Source of the DNA: Hyphomicrobiales bacterium
GTDB taxonomy: Bacteria > Pseudomonadota > Alphaproteobacteria > Rhizobiales > NORP267
Assembly: GCA_030688605.1 (NCBI GenBank)
Contig: JAUYJB010000020.1
Coordinates: forward strand, 1 to 33,366
Length of the DNA stretch: 33,366 nucleotides
Direction of reading: 5' to 3'
Every line of letters begins with the position of its first letter. Positions within the stretch are counted from its first letter, which is position 1. The position numbers and the translations under genes were made by a program. Below the pieces are notes generated by a model. The model saw only the letters and a list, made by a program, of their open reading frames with translations, was not told the origin of the DNA and searched no databases. This document shows positions 16,350-24,679 of the stretch, piece by piece.

Positions 16350-17792
16350 ATGGCGAACGCGACCCCGCAGACCGATCTGCGCGAGTTCCTGAAGGCGGCC
16401 GAGGCCGCCGGCCAGGTGCACACGGTCGAGGGCGCCCACTGGGACAAGGAAATGGGCGCCGTCACCGAGGTGCTCTACCGCGAGAAGGTGGAGAAGTCGC
16501 CGCTTTTGATGTTCGACGGCATCCCCGGCTACGCCAAGGGAATGCGCTGCATTTACGGCATGCTCGGCTCGCCGCTGCGGCTGGCTCTGTCGCTGGGGCT
16601 CGAAGCCGATTTGGCCGGCGACCGCATGGCGATGCTCAACGCCTGCCGCGACAAGATCAAGTCGTGCAGGCCGGTGCCGCCGAAGATCGTCGATCGCGGG
16701 CCGGTGTTGGAGAACGTGGTCGAGGGCAACGCCGTCGACCTGTTCAAGTTTCCGGTCCCGATCCATCACGAGGACGACGGCGGCCGCTATATCGGCACCG
16801 CCTGCGGTGTAGTCACCCGCGATCCCGACACCGGCCGCATCAATGTCGGGACCTACCGGGTGCAGGCCTTCGGCGGCGACACGGCGGCCTCCTACATCTC
16901 CAACGGCAAGCAGGGCCGCATCCAGCGCGACAAATATCTTGCCGCCGGCAAGCCGTGCCCGATGGCCATCGTCGTTGGCATCGATCCGGTCACCTATCTG
17001 GCGGCCCGCTATACGCTGTCCGACCGGGTGGCGGAGCTGGACTGGGCCGGCGGGCTCACCGGGGCCCCGCTCGACTGTGTCAAGGGCGAGCTCACCGGGC
17101 TGCCGTTCCCGGCCCATTCGGAAATCGTGCTCGAGGGCGAGTGCGTGCCCGACGAGACCATCGGCGAGGGGCCGTTTGGCGAGTGGACCGGCTATTATGC
17201 CGGCGGCGTCCGCCAGGAGCCGGTGATCCGCATCAAGCGCGTCTATCACCGCAACGACCCGATCCTGACCTGCGCCGCCAGTCAGAAGCCGCCGCACTCG
17301 CATCTGTTCGAGCGCTGCTTCATCCGCACCGCGGCGCTGCTCGACTCGCTCGAGGGGGCGGGATTGACCGACATCAAGGGGGCATGGGTCCACCAGGCCG
17401 GCTCCGGCCGCACCTTCGTCGCCATTTCCGTCAAGCAGCGCTATTTCGGCCACGCCACCCAGGTGGGCCTCGTCGCCTCGCAGGTCAACCCGATCGGCTA
17501 TTGCGGCCGCTACGTGGTGGTCGTCGACGACGACATCGACCCCACCGACATCCACGACGTGATCTGGGCCATGGGCACCCGCTCCGATCCGGGCAAGGAT
17601 TTCCGCATCCTGGAGAATTGCTGGTCCTCCAGGCTCGATCCCCTGGTTACCGACGACAGGCTGTACAACAATCGGGTGGTCATCGACGCCTGCATTCCCT
17701 ATGAGCGGCGGGAGACCTTCCCGAAGGTCGCACAGACCTCGCCGGCGCTGGCGGCCGAAGTGCGCAAACGCTTTCCGGCCGTGTTCCAGTGA
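16350..17792 (+). CDS. UbiD-family decarboxylase (third, divergent copy)
   Basis: 480-residue prenyl-FMN-type enzyme. The family blocks are present but altered: GRYIGTACGVVTRD near 147, NVGTYRVQAFGGD near 166, ISNGKQGRIQRDKY near 184, SEIVLEGECVPD near 256 and EGPFGEWTGYYAGG near 273. The segment that reads ILGCPPQRPP in the other two copies is ILTCAASQKPPHSH here. The changes lie in regions that shape the active site, so a different substrate or step is likely (inference). GGAGGA precedes the ATG. It overlaps the MarR gene by one base. Confidence 0.92.
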   Translation: MANATPQTDLREFLKAAEAAGQVHTVEGAHWDKEMGAVTEVLYREKVEKSPLLMFDGIPGYAKGMRCIYGMLGSPLRLALSLGLEADLAGDRMAMLNACRDKIKSCRPVPPKIVDRGPVLENVVEGNAVDLFKFPVPIHHEDDGGRYIGTACGVVTRDPDTGRINVGTYRVQAFGGDTAASYISNGKQGRIQRDKYLAAGKPCPMAIVVGIDPVTYLAARYTLSDRVAELDWAGGLTGAPLDCVKGELTGLPFPAHSEIVLEGECVPDETIGEGPFGEWTGYYAGGVRQEPVIRIKRVYHRNDPILTCAASQKPPHSHLFERCFIRTAALLDSLEGAGLTDIKGAWVHQAGSGRTFVAISVKQRYFGHATQVGLVASQVNPIGYCGRYVVVVDDDIDPTDIHDVIWAMGTRSDPGKDFRILENCWSSRLDPLVTDDRLYNNRVVIDACIPYERRETFPKVAQTSPALAAEVRKRFPAVFQ

Positions 17793-18328
17793 TGAGACTG
17801 AAGAAGGATTTCGAGCCCGCGCCGGCCGATCCGCTGCCGTTCGACCGCAGCACCGGCTTTCTCATCCGCGACACCCACCTGAGCGTTGCCCGCACCCTGC
17901 GCCAGCATCTCAGCGAAGCCGGCGTCACGCCCGGCCAGTGGTACGTGCTCAAGGTGCTGTGGTACCAGGATGGCACCAGCCAGCGGGAACTGTCGGATCG
18001 CGTCGGCATCACCCAGCCGGTGATCCTCAATGCGCTGCGCCGGCTCGAGCGGGCCGGCTGGATCCGCCGCCAGCGCAGCGCCACCGACAGGCGCAGCCGC
18101 ATCGTCTTTCTTACCGAGGCCGGACGCCGCCTCGAGCAGGACCTGATCCACCACGCCATCGAGGTCAACGAGATCGCGGCCGGGGGCATGTCGGAGGAGG
18201 AGGTCACGCTGCTGTGGGATCTGCTCAAGCGGGTCAAGCGCAACCTCGTCGAAGATGCCGAGAAGCGCGACCGCGCTCGCCCGGCGCGCGCCGCGGCCAG
18301 CGTTCACAAGGCTGACCATCAAGGATAA
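17792..18328 (+). CDS. MarR-family transcriptional regulator
   Basis: Winged-helix dimer, about 178 residues, predicted to be a ligand-responsive repressor of the surrounding catabolic genes. The recognition region is TSQRELSDRVGITQPVILNALRRLERAGWI (in outline, residues 66-95), followed by the wing RQRSATDRRSRIVFLTEAGRRL. The ATG at 17792 shares a base with the UbiD TGA; a GTG one codon earlier is also possible. The C-terminus is a basic Ala/Arg tail. MarR proteins of aromatic-acid pathways commonly bind CoA thioesters or phenolic acids, but the effector here is unknown. Confidence 0.92.
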   Translation: MRLKKDFEPAPADPLPFDRSTGFLIRDTHLSVARTLRQHLSEAGVTPGQWYVLKVLWYQDGTSQRELSDRVGITQPVILNALRRLERAGWIRRQRSATDRRSRIVFLTEAGRRLEQDLIHHAIEVNEIAAGGMSEEEVTLLWDLLKRVKRNLVEDAEKRDRARPARAAASVHKADHQG

Positions 18329-18342
18329 CCGCAGAGGATAAA

Positions 18343-19359
18343 ATGAAAAAGGTCGATGTTTTCAATCACTTCTTTCCGGCGCGCTATTTCGAGAAGATGA
18401 TCAAGGTCGCCGGAGGCTACGCCGACATGGGCAAGCGGGTGCGCAACATCCCCTGCCTGATCGATCTCGACCTGCGGTTTAAGGTCATGGACGGGTTCGA
18501 TGACTATGTGCAAGTGCCCTCGATCGCCAACCCGCCGCCGGACGTCATGGCCGAGCCGGCGGTCGCGAGCGAGCTGGCGCGCATCGGCAATGACGGCTTG
18601 GCCGAGCTCGTCGCCAAGCATCCGGACCGCTTCCCCTCATTCATCGCCACCGTGGCGCTCAGCGACCCGGAGGCGGCGGTGGCGGAGGCCGAGCGCGCGG
18701 TCAAGGAGCTCAAGGCCGGCGGCGTGCAGATCTTCTCCAACGTCGCCGGCAAGCCGATCGACCGGCCGGAGTTCGAGCCCTTCTTCGCCAAGATGGAGGA
18801 GCTGGAGCGGGCCGTCTGGCTGCACCCGGCGCGCGGCGCCAACCACGCCGATTATCGTGACGAGCCGAAGTCGAAATACGAGATCTGGTGGGCCTTCGGC
18901 TGGCCTTACGAGACGAGCTGCGCCATGGCGCGCCTCGTCTTTTCCGGCATTCTCGACCGCTATCCCAAGCTTGATCTGGTGATCCACCACCTCGGCGCCA
19001 TGGTGCCCTATTTCGAGGGCCGGGTCGGGCCGGGATGGGACCAGCTCGGCGCGCGCACCTCCGACGAGGACCTGACGGTGCTCTTGAAGACGCTGAAGAA
19101 GCGCCCGCTCGACTATTTCAAGCAGATGTACGGCGACAGCGCCGTGTTCGGCTCGGCGCCGGCGACCCGCTGCGGGCTTGCCTTCTACGGCGCCGACCAC
19201 GTGCTGTTCGCCTCCGACAGCCCGTTCGATCCGGAAAAGGGGCCGGGCTATATCCGCGAAACCATCAAGATCTTGGACGGGCTCGATATTTCCGAGGAGG
19301 ACCGGAGAAAGATTTATGTCGGCAATGCCGAACGGGTTCTCAAGCAGCGCTTCCAATAG
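18343..19359 (+). CDS. Amidohydrolase of the ACMSD family (PF04909)
   Basis: Metal-dependent TIM-barrel enzyme of 338 residues, related to aminocarboxymuconate-semialdehyde decarboxylase and gamma-resorcylate or 5-carboxyvanillate decarboxylases. Metal or catalytic positions seen are WLHPARG near 164, DLVIHHLGAMVPYFEGR near 208 and FASDSPFDPEKG near 291. The N-terminal metal motif, usually D-x-H-x-H, reads DVFNHFFP: residue 7 is Phe where the first His is expected, and only His9 remains. A non-oxidative decarboxylase or hydrolase role fits the neighbours. It starts 14 bases after the MarR stop and ends the operon that begins at 11753. Confidence 0.87.
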   Translation: MKKVDVFNHFFPARYFEKMIKVAGGYADMGKRVRNIPCLIDLDLRFKVMDGFDDYVQVPSIANPPPDVMAEPAVASELARIGNDGLAELVAKHPDRFPSFIATVALSDPEAAVAEAERAVKELKAGGVQIFSNVAGKPIDRPEFEPFFAKMEELERAVWLHPARGANHADYRDEPKSKYEIWWAFGWPYETSCAMARLVFSGILDRYPKLDLVIHHLGAMVPYFEGRVGPGWDQLGARTSDEDLTVLLKTLKKRPLDYFKQMYGDSAVFGSAPATRCGLAFYGADHVLFASDSPFDPEKGPGYIRETIKILDGLDISEEDRRKIYVGNAERVLKQRFQ

Positions 19360-19489
19360 GCGACCGTCGCAAGCCGACCGAGACTTCACTCTGTTCAGCC
19401 CCGGGGGCGCGACAGAGGAGCACTAATGAATTAGGATGGTGGGCCAATAAGACCCAAAATCGGTCGACAATTAAGGGAGGAAGAACTCG

Positions 19490-20458
19490 ATGATCCGTTT
19501 ATTCGCCAGCCTCACCGCTGCATTCGTGGTCCTGGCCGGGATGGCGATCGCGCCCGTTCAGGCCCAGCAGGTGGGCATCGCGACCTCGAATCCGGGCTCG
19601 ATATTCCACAACATCGGCTCGGCCATCGCCAAGGTCGCCAACGATGCCGGCCTGAACACCACGATCCAGCCGGCCACCAGCCCCAATCAGTATCTTTTCG
19701 TGGTCAACGCCGGAGAGATCGAGTTCGGCGTCGGCAATCTTCAGGAGTTCAACTACGCGCTGGAAGGCAAGGGATGGTTCGACGGCACCCCGAATCCCGA
19801 TCTGCGGGTCGTCAGCCTGATCATGCCGCTGCGCGAGGCGATCTTCGTGCGCAAGGATTCCGACATCATGACCATCGCCGACCTCAAGGGTAAGCGCATG
19901 GTCGACGGCTATACGGCACAGCAGACGATTCTGCCGCAGCTCGACGCACTGTACGCCACCGCCGGTCTTAGCCGGGCCGACATGCAGCCCGTGCAGGTGC
20001 CGAGCGTGGTCGGCGGCGCCGACGCCTTCATGGCCGGCGACTCGGTCGGCTTTATTTTCGCGCACGGCGCCGGCAAGGTCCGCGAGGCCGACGCCGCGGT
20101 CGGCGGGTTGCGGGCGCTGCCGATCGAGAACACGCCCGAGAACGAAGCCGCGATCAAGAAGCATTGGCCGGTCGGCTTCCTGACCAAGATGACCCCTGGT
20201 TCGGCCTCTCCGGGCGTGTTGGAGGAAGGCTATTTCATCGCCTATCCGCAGCTCGTTTTCACCAACAAGGACGTCGCGGACGACGTCGTCTACAAGATGG
20301 CGAAGGTGGTTTACGAGAACCCGAAGGGTCTGGGCGATATCTTTCCGCCGTTCCGCGCCTTCAATCCGAAAGAGGACATGGTCGGCGACACTTCGCCGGG
20401 CGAGTACCACCCCGGCGCAATCAAGTTCTACAAGGAAATCGGCATCTGGAAAGAATAG
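19490..20458 (+). CDS. TAXI-family TRAP transporter solute-binding protein
   Basis: Periplasmic binding protein of 322 residues. The signal peptide has core SLTAAFVVLAGMAIAPV and cleavage after VQA. The mature start VGIATSNPGSIFHNIGSAIAKVAND matches the TAXI family pattern (GTxxxGGxYxxxG-like block). DLKGKRMVDGYTAQQTI and the C-terminal EYHPGAIKFYKEIG are also typical. GGGAGGA lies before the ATG. The 130-base spacer before it shows no clear promoter, so it may be read from the upstream operon or from a weak own promoter. Confidence 0.9.
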   Translation: MIRLFASLTAAFVVLAGMAIAPVQAQQVGIATSNPGSIFHNIGSAIAKVANDAGLNTTIQPATSPNQYLFVVNAGEIEFGVGNLQEFNYALEGKGWFDGTPNPDLRVVSLIMPLREAIFVRKDSDIMTIADLKGKRMVDGYTAQQTILPQLDALYATAGLSRADMQPVQVPSVVGGADAFMAGDSVGFIFAHGAGKVREADAAVGGLRALPIENTPENEAAIKKHWPVGFLTKMTPGSASPGVLEEGYFIAYPQLVFTNKDVADDVVYKMAKVVYENPKGLGDIFPPFRAFNPKEDMVGDTSPGEYHPGAIKFYKEIGIWKE

Positions 20459-20464
20459 GCGCTG

Positions 20465-22411
20465 ATGACCGAGCCAGTCTCGGGAGGGTCCGGCGGTCCC
20501 GGGCTCTCCCGGTCCCTATGGAGCCCCGTCGCCAACACGTTGGCCGCGCTGCTGACCCTGGTCGTGGTACTGTGGTCGCTCGGCTTGCCACGATATCTGG
20601 GCCAGGGATTCTATCCCCAGCAGTTCATCGCGGTCGTCCTGGCGCTGGCGCTGCCAATCGCCTACCTGATCCTGCCGGCGCGCAGGGGCACCGAGCGCCA
20701 GACCGTCCCCTGGTATGACGCGATCTGTGCGCTGCTCGGCCTTCTCGCCGCCGGCTATATCGCCGTCCGATATCCGGAAATCGTCAACCGCATCTTCTTC
20801 CGTCCGCCCGAGGCCTACATTCCCGGCGTGATCATCGTCCTCCTGGTGCTGGAGGCGCTGCGCCGGGCCACCGGCTGGGCCCTGGTGATCATCGTCGTCG
20901 CCTTCATCCTCTATGGGCTGTTCGGGGACATGGCTCCCGGCCGGCTTTCCGGGCGGCCGCAGGACTGGCAGAAGCTCGCCGGCTATTTCGCCTTCGACGT
21001 CAACGGAATATTCGGCATCCCGATGGCCGTGGCGTCCACCATCGTGGTGACGTTCATCTTTTTCGGCAGTCTGCTTGGGGTCACCGGCGGGTCGACCTTC
21101 TTCACCGACGCGGCGCTTGTCAGCATGGGCCGCTTCCGCGGCGGCGCGATGAAGATCGCCGTCGTCGCCTCGGCCCTGTTCGGCTCGATCTCCGGCAGCG
21201 CCGTCGCCAATGTGGTCGCCACGGGCGTGATCACCATCCCGATGATCAAGCGCGCCGGATACCCTGCCCACCGGGCGGCCGCTATCGAGGCGGTGGCCTC
21301 GACCGGCGGGCAGCTGATGCCGCCGGTCATGGGGGCCGCCGCCTTCCTGATGGCCGAATTCCTTCAGGTGCCCTATTCGAGCGTCGTGCTCGCGGCGCTG
21401 GTGCCGGGCATCCTTTATTACATTGCCCTGTTCATTCAGGCCGACCTCGAAGCCGCGCGCATGGGCATTTCCGGTCTCCCCGCCGAGGAGGTCCCGGAGG
21501 GCAGGAGCGTATTCAGCGGCTGGCACTTCGTACTGTCCTTCGCCGCCCTGATCTATGCCCTGTTCGTGCTCCACTGGCAGCCCGAGCGCTCGGCGCTGCT
21601 GGCCGCCGCCAGCGTCCTCGTGACGGCGATCGTTTTCGGCTATCAGGGAGCGCGGCCCCGGTTTGGCCAGGTGCTCCGCGCGGTCATCCGGACCGGCTTC
21701 CTGGTCATCGACATCATTCTGATTTCGGCCGCCGCCGGCATGGTCATCGCCGTGCTCAACATTACCGGGCTGAGCTTCAACCTGACTTACGGCTTGGTTC
21801 AGATCGGCGCCGGCAGCCCCTTCGTGCTGTTGTCGCTCGCCGCGGTGGTTTGCATCATTCTCGGCATGGGCCTGCCGACGCTGGGCGTCTACGTCCTGCT
21901 CGCCGCCCTGGTCGCCCCGGCGCTGATCGAGGTTGGCATCGATCCCATGGCAGCGCATCTTTACGTGCTCTATTTCGGCATGATGTCGATGATCACCCCG
22001 CCGGTGGCCATTGCCGCCTTCGCTGCCGCGGCGATCGCCGGGGCGGATCCGATGAAGACCGGCTGGTCGGCGGTGCGTTTCGGCTGGACGGCCTATGTCG
22101 TGCCGGTCCTGTTCGTCCTCTCGCCGACCCTGCTTCTGATCGGCAGCGCGAGCGCCATCACGCTGGCGATCGTGACCGCGATCGTCGGGGTGTGGCTGGT
22201 CTCCATCGCGCTTGCCGGCTATTTCATGCGGCGGCTGGCGGTCTCGGTACGCGTGATGTTCGCGATCGCCGGGCTGTTGGCGCTGGTGCCGGCCGGCGCC
22301 TTCCCCGGCGCCGAATTGACGGACATTGCCGGCGCCATCATCGGAATGGCTATGCTCGCCTATGAATATCTCGCCGGCCGCGCGCTGGCGCCCGTCAAGT
22401 CGGTCCGCTGA
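20465..22411 (+). CDS. TRAP transporter fused permease (DctQ-DctM type)
   Basis: 648-residue inner-membrane protein with a small four-helix DctQ-like part in the first 170 residues followed by the large DctM part. The DctM signatures are SGSAVANVVATGVITIPMIKRAGY near 240, ASTGGQLMPPVMGAAAFLMAE near 278, and MGLPTLGVYVLLAALVAPAL near 470 with MSMITPPVAIAAFAAA near 507. The fused form is the usual partner of TAXI binding proteins. It starts six bases after the binding-protein stop. A further hydrophobic C-terminal pair extends to the end. Confidence 0.93.
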   Translation: MTEPVSGGSGGPGLSRSLWSPVANTLAALLTLVVVLWSLGLPRYLGQGFYPQQFIAVVLALALPIAYLILPARRGTERQTVPWYDAICALLGLLAAGYIAVRYPEIVNRIFFRPPEAYIPGVIIVLLVLEALRRATGWALVIIVVAFILYGLFGDMAPGRLSGRPQDWQKLAGYFAFDVNGIFGIPMAVASTIVVTFIFFGSLLGVTGGSTFFTDAALVSMGRFRGGAMKIAVVASALFGSISGSAVANVVATGVITIPMIKRAGYPAHRAAAIEAVASTGGQLMPPVMGAAAFLMAEFLQVPYSSVVLAALVPGILYYIALFIQADLEAARMGISGLPAEEVPEGRSVFSGWHFVLSFAALIYALFVLHWQPERSALLAAASVLVTAIVFGYQGARPRFGQVLRAVIRTGFLVIDIILISAAAGMVIAVLNITGLSFNLTYGLVQIGAGSPFVLLSLAAVVCIILGMGLPTLGVYVLLAALVAPALIEVGIDPMAAHLYVLYFGMMSMITPPVAIAAFAAAAIAGADPMKTGWSAVRFGWTAYVVPVLFVLSPTLLLIGSASAITLAIVTAIVGVWLVSIALAGYFMRRLAVSVRVMFAIAGLLALVPAGAFPGAELTDIAGAIIGMAMLAYEYLAGRALAPVKSVR

Positions 22412-22420
22412 CGCCTTGAA

Positions 22421-24127
22421 ATGAACCGTCCGATTTCACAACCGGTCTCCGCCGCCGAGATGCTGCTGGCGGCCATGCGCGCCGGCGGCGTCGACTATCT
22501 GTTCGCCAACGCCGGCACCGACTTCCCGCCGATCATCGAAGGCTTGGCCCGCGCCCCGGAAACCGGACTCGACATGCCGACCGCGCTGGTCATCCCGCAT
22601 GAGACGGTGGCGGTGGCGATGGCGCATGGCTTCTATCTCGTCACCGGGCGGCCGCAGGCGGTGATGGTGCACGTCAATGTCGGGCTGGCGAACAGCCTCA
22701 TGGGGCTGATCAACGCGGCTTCGGACAATATTCCGCTGCTCCTGTGCTCGGGCCGCACGCCGGCAACCGAACTGGGCCGCTTCGGCGGTCGCAACCGGCC
22801 GATCCATTGGGGCCAGGAGATGCGCGACCAGGGGGCCATCGTGCGCGAATGCGTCAAATGGGACTATGAGTTGCGCTATCCCGAGCAGGCGGCAGCGCTC
22901 ATTGCCCGCGCGCTGGCCGTGGCGCAAAGCGCGCCCTCGGGCCCGGTCTATCTCAGCCTGCCGCGCGAGGTGCTGGCCGATACGGTTCCGGCCGACGCCG
23001 CACCGCCCGCGCCGTTGTCGCCGACGAGGCCGGGGCCGCCGCCTGCAGACGCGGTCGCCAGGGCCGCCGACCTCATCGCCGCCGCAAAGCGCCCCTTGAT
23101 CGTGGTCCAGCGGCCGGTTTCCTTCGCCGATTTCGGGCCGCTTCCCGATTTCGCCGCGCGCTTCGCGCTGCCGGTCATCGATTTCTGGGCGGTGCGCAAC
23201 GCGCTTGCAAGCGACCATCCCATGCATCTCGGCTACGACACGGCGCTGTTCATCGCTGAAGCCGACCTCGTCATCACCGTCGAGGCGCTGGTGCCATGGG
23301 TGCCGGCGGTGGGGGAGCCGGCAAAGGGCTTCAAGGTCATCGCGCTCGGCACAGACCCGCTGTTTTCGCGGGTGCCGGTGCGCGGCTTTGCGGTCGACGT
23401 CAATCTCGCCGGCGACCCGGCCGCCGCGATTTCCGCGCTTGCCTCGGCGCTCGATGCGCGCAAGACCGCGCGGTCGAAGGCGGTCGCGAAACGGCGCGAC
23501 TGGATCGCCGCCCGCCGCGCGGAGCGGGATGAGGCGTGCGCCCGCCGCGTTAAGGCCGGTCGCACGCAGCCGATGAGCCCGGCCTGGGTCAGCCATTGCC
23601 TGTCCGAAGCCAAGGACGATGACGCCGCGATCTTTTCAGAGCTCGGCTGCGACGTCTCGGTGATGCGCTTTACGAGGCCGCAGACCCTGTTCCGCAACCC
23701 GCTCTCAGGCGGGCTCGGCATGGCGCTGCCGGCGGCCCTTGGCGCCAAGCTCGCCGACCGCGCCCGCACCGTCATCGCCTGCGTCGGCGACGGCTCTTAC
23801 ATGTTCGCAAACCCGGTCGCCTGCCATCAGACCGCCGCGATGCACGACCTGCCGATCCTGACCGTGGTGTTCAACAATGCGGTGTGGCAGGCGGTGCGCC
23901 GCGCCACCAAGAGCATGTATCCGGAGGGCCGCGCGGTTGCCGCCAACACCATCCCCATCACCTCGCTCGGGGTTCCGCCCGACTATGCGGCGATCGCCCG
24001 CGCCCACGGCGCCTTCGCCGAGACGGTCGAGGAGGCGGACGCCTTGCCCGGCGCCATTGCCCGGGCGCTTGCGGCGACCCGCGAAGAAGGCCGCCAGGCG
24101 CTCCTCGACGTCAAGGTTTCCTATTGA
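22421..24127 (+). CDS. Thiamine-diphosphate-dependent decarboxylase-like enzyme (second copy)
   Basis: 568-residue member of the acetolactate synthase-like / benzoylformate decarboxylase superfamily. The ThDP-activating glutamate is in VIPHETVAVAMAHGF near residue 60. The ThDP motif runs from GDGSYMFANPV (about 457) to VVFNNAVW (about 485). GGLGMALPAALGAKLADR near 430 is another family block. It is clearly diverged from the first copy (TDFPPIIEGL and HWGQEMRDQG have no counterpart there), so it probably handles a different 2-oxo acid or aldehyde. It starts nine bases after the permease and so belongs to the TAXI-TRAP transcript. The end overlaps the convergent nsrR gene by seven bases. Confidence 0.9.
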   Translation: MNRPISQPVSAAEMLLAAMRAGGVDYLFANAGTDFPPIIEGLARAPETGLDMPTALVIPHETVAVAMAHGFYLVTGRPQAVMVHVNVGLANSLMGLINAASDNIPLLLCSGRTPATELGRFGGRNRPIHWGQEMRDQGAIVRECVKWDYELRYPEQAAALIARALAVAQSAPSGPVYLSLPREVLADTVPADAAPPAPLSPTRPGPPPADAVARAADLIAAAKRPLIVVQRPVSFADFGPLPDFAARFALPVIDFWAVRNALASDHPMHLGYDTALFIAEADLVITVEALVPWVPAVGEPAKGFKVIALGTDPLFSRVPVRGFAVDVNLAGDPAAAISALASALDARKTARSKAVAKRRDWIAARRAERDEACARRVKAGRTQPMSPAWVSHCLSEAKDDDAAIFSELGCDVSVMRFTRPQTLFRNPLSGGLGMALPAALGAKLADRARTVIACVGDGSYMFANPVACHQTAAMHDLPILTVVFNNAVWQAVRRATKSMYPEGRAVAANTIPITSLGVPPDYAAIARAHGAFAETVEEADALPGAIARALAATREEGRQALLDVKVSY

Positions 24128-24567
24128 GGATGGGCGGCCTGAATACCGAGCCGGGCCGTTAGCGCCCGCTTCGGGCGCAAGAGGTCGGCGAGGCTGTAGC
24201 GGTCGAGCACGGCGAAGAAGGCTTCGCCGGCCTGGTAAAAGATGCCCTTGAGCGCGCAGGCCGGCTCGATGCGGCAGTCATGTCCCGGCTCGAAGCACTC
24301 CGCCAGAACCAGGCGGCCCTCGCAGGCGCGGGCGACGGCGCCGAGATTGATGCCGGCGGGCTCGCGGGCGAGCCGCAAGCCGCCGCCCTTGCCGCGCAAG
24401 GTCCGCACATGGCCGAGCCCGGCCAGATGGTGCACCACCTTCATCAGATGGTTCTCCGAAACGCCATAGGCCTCGGCGATCTCCGCGATGGTGGAGATCT
24501 CATCGCCCTTCAGGCCGAGAAAGATCAGGACCCGCAGGCTGTAGTCGGTGAAGGCGGTCAGTCGCAC
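24121..24567 (-). CDS. nsrR: Rrf2-family regulator, NsrR-type nitric-oxide sensor
   Basis: Iron-sulfur repressor that releases DNA when its cluster reacts with NO. The GTG start at 24567 gives MRLTAFTDYSLRVL, the standard NsrR beginning, with GGAGAGA upstream; an ATG eight codons earlier is less likely. The helix-turn-helix is IAEIAEAYGVSENHLMKVVHHL (in outline, residues 27-48) and the wing is RTLRGKGGGLRLA. Three cluster cysteines follow as ECFEPGHDC and RIEPAC (C-x6-C-x5-C) near residues 91-104, which separates NsrR from IscR and RirA by pattern. Two operator-like sites in the spacer support the assignment. Confidence 0.9.
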   Translation of the reverse strand: MRLTAFTDYSLRVLIFLGLKGDEISTIAEIAEAYGVSENHLMKVVHHLAGLGHVRTLRGKGGGLRLAREPAGINLGAVARACEGRLVLAECFEPGHDCRIEPACALKGIFYQAGEAFFAVLDRYSLADLLRPKRALTARLGIQAAHPQ

Positions 24568-24591
24568 GCACTCTCTCCGGTCGCCGCTCAA

Positions 24592-24614
24592 AAGATGTAT
24601 ATCATATATTGCTT
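24592..24614 (-). promoter_or_regulatory. NsrR operator candidate 1 (upstream of nsrR)
   Basis: An 11-1-11 inverted repeat: left half AAGATGTATAT, one C, right half ATATATTGCTT. Eight of eleven positions are symmetric, and the left half fits the known NsrR half-site AAGATGYATTT well. It lies 25 bases upstream of the nsrR start codon, which suggests autorepression. Confidence 0.7.
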
Positions 24615-24638
24615 TCAGGCAAGCGCCGTGCTAGCGGT

Positions 24639-24661
24639 AACATGCATTGTATATGCATCTT
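24639..24661 (+). promoter_or_regulatory. NsrR operator candidate 2 (upstream of the DUF59 gene)
   Basis: A second 11-1-11 site: left half AACATGCATTG, one T, right half ATATGCATCTT. The right half is a near-perfect NsrR half-site on the - strand (AAGATGCATAT). It ends 18 bases before the ATG of the DUF59 gene. The centres of the two sites are 47 bp apart. Confidence 0.75.
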
Positions 24662-24679
24662 ATCAGACCGAGGCTTGCG

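Noticed and set aside
20516-21958. 480-codon open frame on the - strand opposite the TRAP permease
   Set aside because: Antisense of a membrane protein; the composition (His, Asp, Gln, Arg) is the usual mirror of hydrophobic codons.
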